From Rickettsiales bacterium (GTDB lineage: Bacteria > Pseudomonadota > Alphaproteobacteria > Rickettsiales > Deianiraeaceae), in the NCBI GenBank assembly GCA_947424985.1, contig CANDYN010000035.1, positions 1 to 9,563 of the forward strand: DNA of 9,563 nt, written 5' to 3'. Both the position numbers and the translations under genes were made by a program. This document shows, in pieces, positions 6,190-9,563 of this stretch. The first letter of the stretch is position 1, and each line of letters starts with the position of its first letter. Under the pieces are notes generated by a model. It was not told the origin of the DNA, searched no databases, and was given only the letters and a program-made list of their open reading frames with translations.

Positions 6190-7521
6190 TTAAAATCTTT
6201 CTTTAATATAATCGGGTACCGTGATATCTTGGTTAACAATAACCTTGATTCTTGTACCCTGAGGCAGGGTTACTATTGGTTGGATCGACGAAGCGCCTTC
6301 GGTCAGTTTATTTGCGATATCTGTTGTATTACTAATCACGCTTTGCGCAGCAAGGTTTATTGGGTTTATATTTGTAGTTGAGACAGATCCATTACTATTT
6401 ACGGTTTGGGTTTGTCCATTATTTCCGCCTGTAATTTTATCAAGAGCAACTGCCGTTCCGAGGTTTACAAAGCTTAGAAGGAGTGAATTTCCAAAGATTT
6501 CGGAGTATCTATTATCAACATCGGCTTCGATTCCAGCGCGTCCAAATTGATCTGAGGCATTTGCAGACACTGCAACTGAGACACCATCGGGTCTTATGAA
6601 TCTGGTCCAGGTCATAGCGAGCCTTGATTGTCCTCTTACGACATTGGTATCATAGGTTCCATAGACACGAGTTCCTTTTGGGATAAGTATTTTAGTTCCG
6701 GCTTCACCAAAAACATCACGAGCAACAATACCACGAACAGGGCTTTTGAGTTGAGAATTGACTGCGGTTTCAAGGACAACATCGAGCATTTTTCCTTGAA
6801 GAATCATATTTTCAAGATTTGTCACTTGGGTCACGGTTGTATTTTTACCATCAACCCTATCACCTGCGGCTTCAACTAGTTTACTTTTATCGTATATAAT
6901 GAAATCTTTATCACCGGTTAGGGCTTTTTTAGGTGAAGAGGACGAGCTTCCGCTTCCTCCACCGGCTTCACCGACAACAAACATTTTAAATTCTTTCTTT
7001 TTTTCAATAATTTGATCAGGATTACCGAGGTTTGTCGGCAAAGGCGGTGTGGCATCCGGCGCATCGATTACAGGAAGGGGTATTTCTTGTATTTCTTTTT
7101 TAGGTGCAAGGGGATCTTTCACCGGTTCAAATTGAAAATCAGGGAGATCAGGAAGGGCTGGGGCTTGGACACTTGGAACTTGTTGCGCTTTTGTTTCGGG
7201 ATTAACATCGAACTGTTTGGTTTCAACGGGTTTATCGGCAACTTGCGCTCTTTGGGCGCCATCGAGAACGAGGTCTTCGGAGCCGGGGGTTGGTGGGATT
7301 TCAGCAAGGGCTTTTAGGGCGGCTTGATCCGGGGATGGGGCTTGCTGCGCTTCACCAGAGAAAAAAATTGAGTAAAACATAAAACCACCGCCCAAAACCA
7401 CGGCAGCGATTTGGACATATCGTTTTATCATCTTTTTTTTATTTGAGGCTCCGCCGCTCGATTGTCCTTCTTCGACGTCTTCTTCAAATTCATTTTCTGT
7501 GATATCTCTTTTAGCTTTCAT
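6190..7521 (-). CDS. virB10: Type IV secretion system envelope-spanning protein VirB10/TrbI family
   Basis: VirB10 links the inner-membrane complex to the outer-membrane core of type IV secretion systems. Numbered from ATG 7521 (443 aa): an acidic cytosolic N-terminus (1-30), one membrane helix (about 35-54), and a long Pro/Ala/Glu-rich periplasmic arm (58-175). A Gly/Ser linker (187-197) precedes the C-terminal barrel. The barrel shows the family pattern: KSPVRGIVARDVF (259-271), GTKILIPKGTRVYGTY (275-290), GQSRLAMTWTRFIRPDG (297-313) and FGRAGIEADVDN (326-337). Hydrophobic helices flanking a Gly/Asn/Thr-rich loop (about 342-412) match the outer-membrane antennae. The last strand, LPQGTRIKVIVNQDI (419-433), is typical. 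The gene begins 20 nt after the nuoH stop; an in-frame TTG at 7539 would add six residues and shorten the gap to 2 nt. No other vir gene is in the window, in keeping with the scattered vir genes of Rickettsiales. TrbI of conjugation systems is the same family, so the exact name is less sure than the family. Confidence 0.92.
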   Translation of the reverse strand: MKAKRDITENEFEEDVEEGQSSGGASNKKKMIKRYVQIAAVVLGGGFMFYSIFFSGEAQQAPSPDQAALKALAEIPPTPGSEDLVLDGAQRAQVADKPVETKQFDVNPETKAQQVPSVQAPALPDLPDFQFEPVKDPLAPKKEIQEIPLPVIDAPDATPPLPTNLGNPDQIIEKKKEFKMFVVGEAGGGSGSSSSSPKKALTGDKDFIIYDKSKLVEAAGDRVDGKNTTVTQVTNLENMILQGKMLDVVLETAVNSQLKSPVRGIVARDVFGEAGTKILIPKGTRVYGTYDTNVVRGQSRLAMTWTRFIRPDGVSVAVSANASDQFGRAGIEADVDNRYSEIFGNSLLLSFVNLGTAVALDKITGGNNGQTQTVNSNGSVSTTNINPINLAAQSVISNTTDIANKLTEGASSIQPIVTLPQGTRIKVIVNQDITVPDYIKERF

Positions 7522-7541
7522 TAAGACAAACGCAGACAAAA

Positions 7542-8516
7542 TTACACAATATTATAATATTTCAAACAGGCAAGCAAGACAAAGTATGCAAATGAGATTG
7601 GCATCAAGATTTTCCAATTAAGTTGCATAAGTTTATCATATCTATATCTTGGCAGGACGGCTCGAAGGAGAACGAACAGGTATAATACGAAGAACAATTT
7701 TGCGAAAAACCAGATTGGGGCAGGAATAAATGAAAGTGCATCACAGATTGGAAGCCAGCCACCGAGGAACAAGACCGTACAAAAAGTCGCCATGAGGGCA
7801 ATGTTAAGATTTTCACCTAAGAAGAGGAGTACGAAGGGCATTGAGGAGTATTCTGTATTATATCCGGCCACGAGTTCGGATTCGGCTTCCGGGAGGTCGA
7901 ACGGGTGTCTATTTGTTTCAGCAAGGATTGAGATAAAGAATATCACAAATACAGGAAACAATGGGACACAAAACCACATACCGCTTTGGGCTTCGACTAT
8001 TTTCGTAAGATTTAGCGAGCCGGACATTAGGAGAACACAGAGAATACAGAATCCGATTGATATTTCGTATGAAATCATTTGGCTTGCGGAGCGAATTGCG
8101 CCCAGGAAGGCATATTTTGATTGACTCGCATATCCAGCGATTATCACTCCATAGACCGCCATTGAGGAAACTGCGAGGATATAGCTTACTCCGACGTTTA
8201 TATCTGCGAAGACAAAGAATGGAAATGGGATTACGGCCCAACCGATTAGCGCGAGGGAGAAAGTTAGGATTGGTGCGGCGAAAAATAAAATTTTATGTGC
8301 ATTTTCAGGAATTATTATTTCTTTATTCATTCCTTTTACGGCATCAGCAAAGGATTGAAGTAGTCCGAAGGGACCGACAACTTGAGGACCGACTCTTAGC
8401 TGTATTGAGCCAATAATTTTCCGTTCAGCCCAGACAAAAAAGGCAACAAATATTAACACGGGTAGTATAATACCCAGGGATTGAAATATCACAAAAAACA
8501 CAGAATAATCTTGCAT
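7542..8516 (-). CDS. nuoH: NADH-quinone oxidoreductase subunit H
   Basis: NuoH (ND1) is the membrane subunit of respiratory complex I that helps form the quinone-binding cavity. A 324-aa protein, normal length, with about eight membrane helices. WAERKIIGSIQLRVGP (29-44) is the first signature, followed by GLLQSFADAVKGMNKE (51-66). The second signature, AETNRHPFDLPEAESELV (199-216) and then AGYNTEYSS, forms the quinone-site loop. RYRYDKLMQLNWK (290-302) is the conserved last loop. All expected charged residues look present. It is the first gene of the - strand run and diverges from tilS across a 50-nt gap, so the expected upstream partner nuoG is absent; downstream it meets virB10, not nuoI. 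ATG 8516 has no clear RBS. Confidence 0.97.
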   Translation of the reverse strand: MQDYSVFFVIFQSLGIILPVLIFVAFFVWAERKIIGSIQLRVGPQVVGPFGLLQSFADAVKGMNKEIIIPENAHKILFFAAPILTFSLALIGWAVIPFPFFVFADINVGVSYILAVSSMAVYGVIIAGYASQSKYAFLGAIRSASQMISYEISIGFCILCVLLMSGSLNLTKIVEAQSGMWFCVPLFPVFVIFFISILAETNRHPFDLPEAESELVAGYNTEYSSMPFVLLFLGENLNIALMATFCTVLFLGGWLPICDALSFIPAPIWFFAKLFFVLYLFVLLRAVLPRYRYDKLMQLNWKILMPISFAYFVLLACLKYYNIV

Positions 8517-8553
8517 TCAAAGAAAATATCTTTTTCATAATAAATACAAAATT

Positions 8554-8559
8554 ATTATA
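8554..8559 (-). promoter_or_regulatory. Possible -10 element for nuoH in the nuoH/tilS divergent gap
   Basis: A perfect TATAAT on the - strand, about 38 nt before the nuoH ATG; the matching -35 would lie inside the 5' end of tilS and is poor (TTTCGT). The 50-nt gap 8517-8566 is extremely AT-rich and must hold the start signals of both genes. For tilS, CATAAT (8536-8541) or TATATT (8556-8561) are possible -10 elements; the latter would make the mRNA nearly leaderless. Confidence 0.25.
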
Positions 8560-8566
8560 TTCAAGT

Positions 8567-9559
8567 ATGTTTTTTGACGAAAATTTAATTATCGACAAAA
8601 TATTCGATAGATTCGGGGAATTAATTAAAAAAAATGAGCAAATTTTAATTTCGGTTTCGGGGGGGGTGGACAGCATTTTTTTGGCTTACATTATTGCCAG
8701 TTATTACAAAATAAACTACGACATTTCGAACGTTTTTTGTTTAATAATCGACCACGACTTACGCGAGAAAAGCAGGTACGACGCCAGTTTTGCGAGATCA
8801 TTGCTTTTAAAAATGGGATATGAGAGAGTTGAAATAAAAAAATGGGAGCACGAAAAAATTCTCACGGGAGTTGAGGAAAAAGCACGAAATGCGAGACATG
8901 AAATTATCACAGAATTTTGCAACAAAAACGCAATAAAAAAAGTTTTTTTAGGGCATCATTTGGATGATCAACTTGAGACATTTTTAATGAACGCAATGAG
9001 GAAGTCGGGAACGGTTGGGTTGGGCGGAATGCTTGAAGTATCAGAAAGGAACGGATTATTGATTAATCGTCCGTTGCTTGGGGTTCCAAAGGCAAAGATC
9101 ATTAAGTTTATGCAGGACAATAAGATTCCGTGGCGAGAAGACGAGACGAACGAGGATGAGAATTTCACTCGGAATAAGGTTCGCGCTTTAATCTCAAAGC
9201 TTGCGATAAGTGATGAGATTTACGACAAATTCGCGGGAACGATCAGTGCGATTCAGGACGTAAATTCTATGATATATGAGGAGCTTGATTCTTTTTTAGG
9301 AAGCAAAAAATGTAAGATTTTGGAAAATTCGATTGAGGTTAGTTCAAAGGCAATGCAGGGGCTTGCAAAACCGAAGAAGATTTATTTAATTTACAAGATT
9401 TGCGAGCGTTTGGGATGCGAAAAAAAACCAAGATTTGATCAGATTCAGGAGTTGATTTTTATTACATCATCGATTGGTAGTGTACAAAGAAAGCTTTATT
9501 TTTGTGGACTTGAAATACACCTGACGGAGGAGAGGGTTGTTTTTAGGGTTGGGGGATAG
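8567..9559 (+). CDS. tilS: tRNA(Ile)-lysidine synthase
   Basis: TilS attaches lysine to C34 of the CAU-anticodon tRNA(Ile), so that it reads AUA and is charged with isoleucine; the enzyme is normally essential. Its N-type ATP pyrophosphatase domain is clear: SVSGGVDS (29-36) PP-loop, DHDLREKS (62-69), EEKARNARHE (103-112), GHHLDDQLETFLMN (129-142), RPLLGVPK (168-175), and DETNEDENFTRNKVR (192-206), which positions the tRNA. At 330 aa it is short beside E. coli (about 430), so the C-terminal tRNA-binding domains are reduced or absent; some bacteria have forms of about this size. A G8 run (8659-8666) lies inside the PP-loop codons. ATG 8567 has no Shine-Dalgarno sequence. The stop TAG is 4 nt before the window end; ftsH often follows tilS in proteobacteria but cannot be seen. 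Confidence 0.95.
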   Translation: MFFDENLIIDKIFDRFGELIKKNEQILISVSGGVDSIFLAYIIASYYKINYDISNVFCLIIDHDLREKSRYDASFARSLLLKMGYERVEIKKWEHEKILTGVEEKARNARHEIITEFCNKNAIKKVFLGHHLDDQLETFLMNAMRKSGTVGLGGMLEVSERNGLLINRPLLGVPKAKIIKFMQDNKIPWREDETNEDENFTRNKVRALISKLAISDEIYDKFAGTISAIQDVNSMIYEELDSFLGSKKCKILENSIEVSSKAMQGLAKPKKIYLIYKICERLGCEKKPRFDQIQELIFITSSIGSVQRKLYFCGLEIHLTEERVVFRVGG

Positions 9560-9563
9560 ACAT

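Noticed and set aside
6186..6239. Longer RadC start at 6239 overlapping virB10 by 50 nt
   Set aside because: ATG 6185 lies just after the virB10 stop and gives a normal arrangement; the extra 18 residues show no family similarity.
7792..8416. Several 100-120 aa frames in other phases across nuoH
   Set aside because: Arg-rich, motif-free translations opposite or within a fully conserved gene; no start signals.
8425..8544. Out-of-frame ATG before nuoH (MKKIFSLNARLF...) as a leader peptide
   Set aside because: Most of it overlaps nuoH coding sequence in another frame and it has no RBS; a shadow is the simpler reading.

Overview
The window reads as a low-GC alphaproteobacterial chromosome of Rickettsiales type. 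The evidence is indirect. There is an MnmA with the CC-G motif common in alphaproteobacteria, a VirB10/TrbI type IV secretion scaffold gene lying away from other vir genes, and a complex I gene (nuoH) split from the rest of its operon. The AT-rich sequence, few clear Shine-Dalgarno sites and scattered housekeeping genes fit the same picture. No rRNA, tRNA, CRISPR array, transposase or phage structural gene was seen. Taxonomy is an inference; no marker gene here proves it.

Layout. (1) 1-185, + strand: the end of an unidentified membrane protein or a 45-aa single-TM peptide, with a small hairpin just upstream. (2) 190-1160, + strand: a two-gene cassette with its own near-consensus promoter, encoding an ImmA/IrrE-type HExxH metallopeptidase and a 114-aa protein with two predicted membrane helices. 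Its base composition lacks the strong G>C skew of its surroundings, so it looks like a recent insertion. (3) 1191-2228, +: cydB, subunit II of cytochrome bd oxidase. (4) 2245-2655, -: an unrecognised 136-aa membrane protein with a charged, proline-rich tail, divergent from (5) fabG (2763-3509, +) and a 247-aa two-TM protein of unknown function (3521-4264, +). (6) 8516 down to 4337, -: a tight four-gene run nuoH > virB10 > radC > mnmA with gaps of 1-20 nt. (7) 8567-9559, +: tilS, divergent from nuoH.

How the genes fit together. CydB and NuoH belong to the respiratory chain (quinol oxidase and NADH:quinone reductase). MnmA and TilS are two PP-loop ATPases that modify tRNA anticodon bases (2-thiouridine at U34, lysidine at C34). 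FabG is a fatty acid synthesis reductase. VirB10 spans the envelope in a type IV secretion system. RadC is a JAMM-fold protein of unsettled role. The accessory material is the ImmA cassette, plus two lineage-restricted-looking membrane proteins (136 aa and 247 aa).

The + strand is G-rich over C in most of the window, even across several - strand genes. The + strand is therefore probably the leading strand of replication here. The ImmA cassette is the clear exception. Nothing in the window proves a new system. The best candidate is the ImmA-peptidase/membrane-protein pair, which lacks the usual Xre-type regulator.
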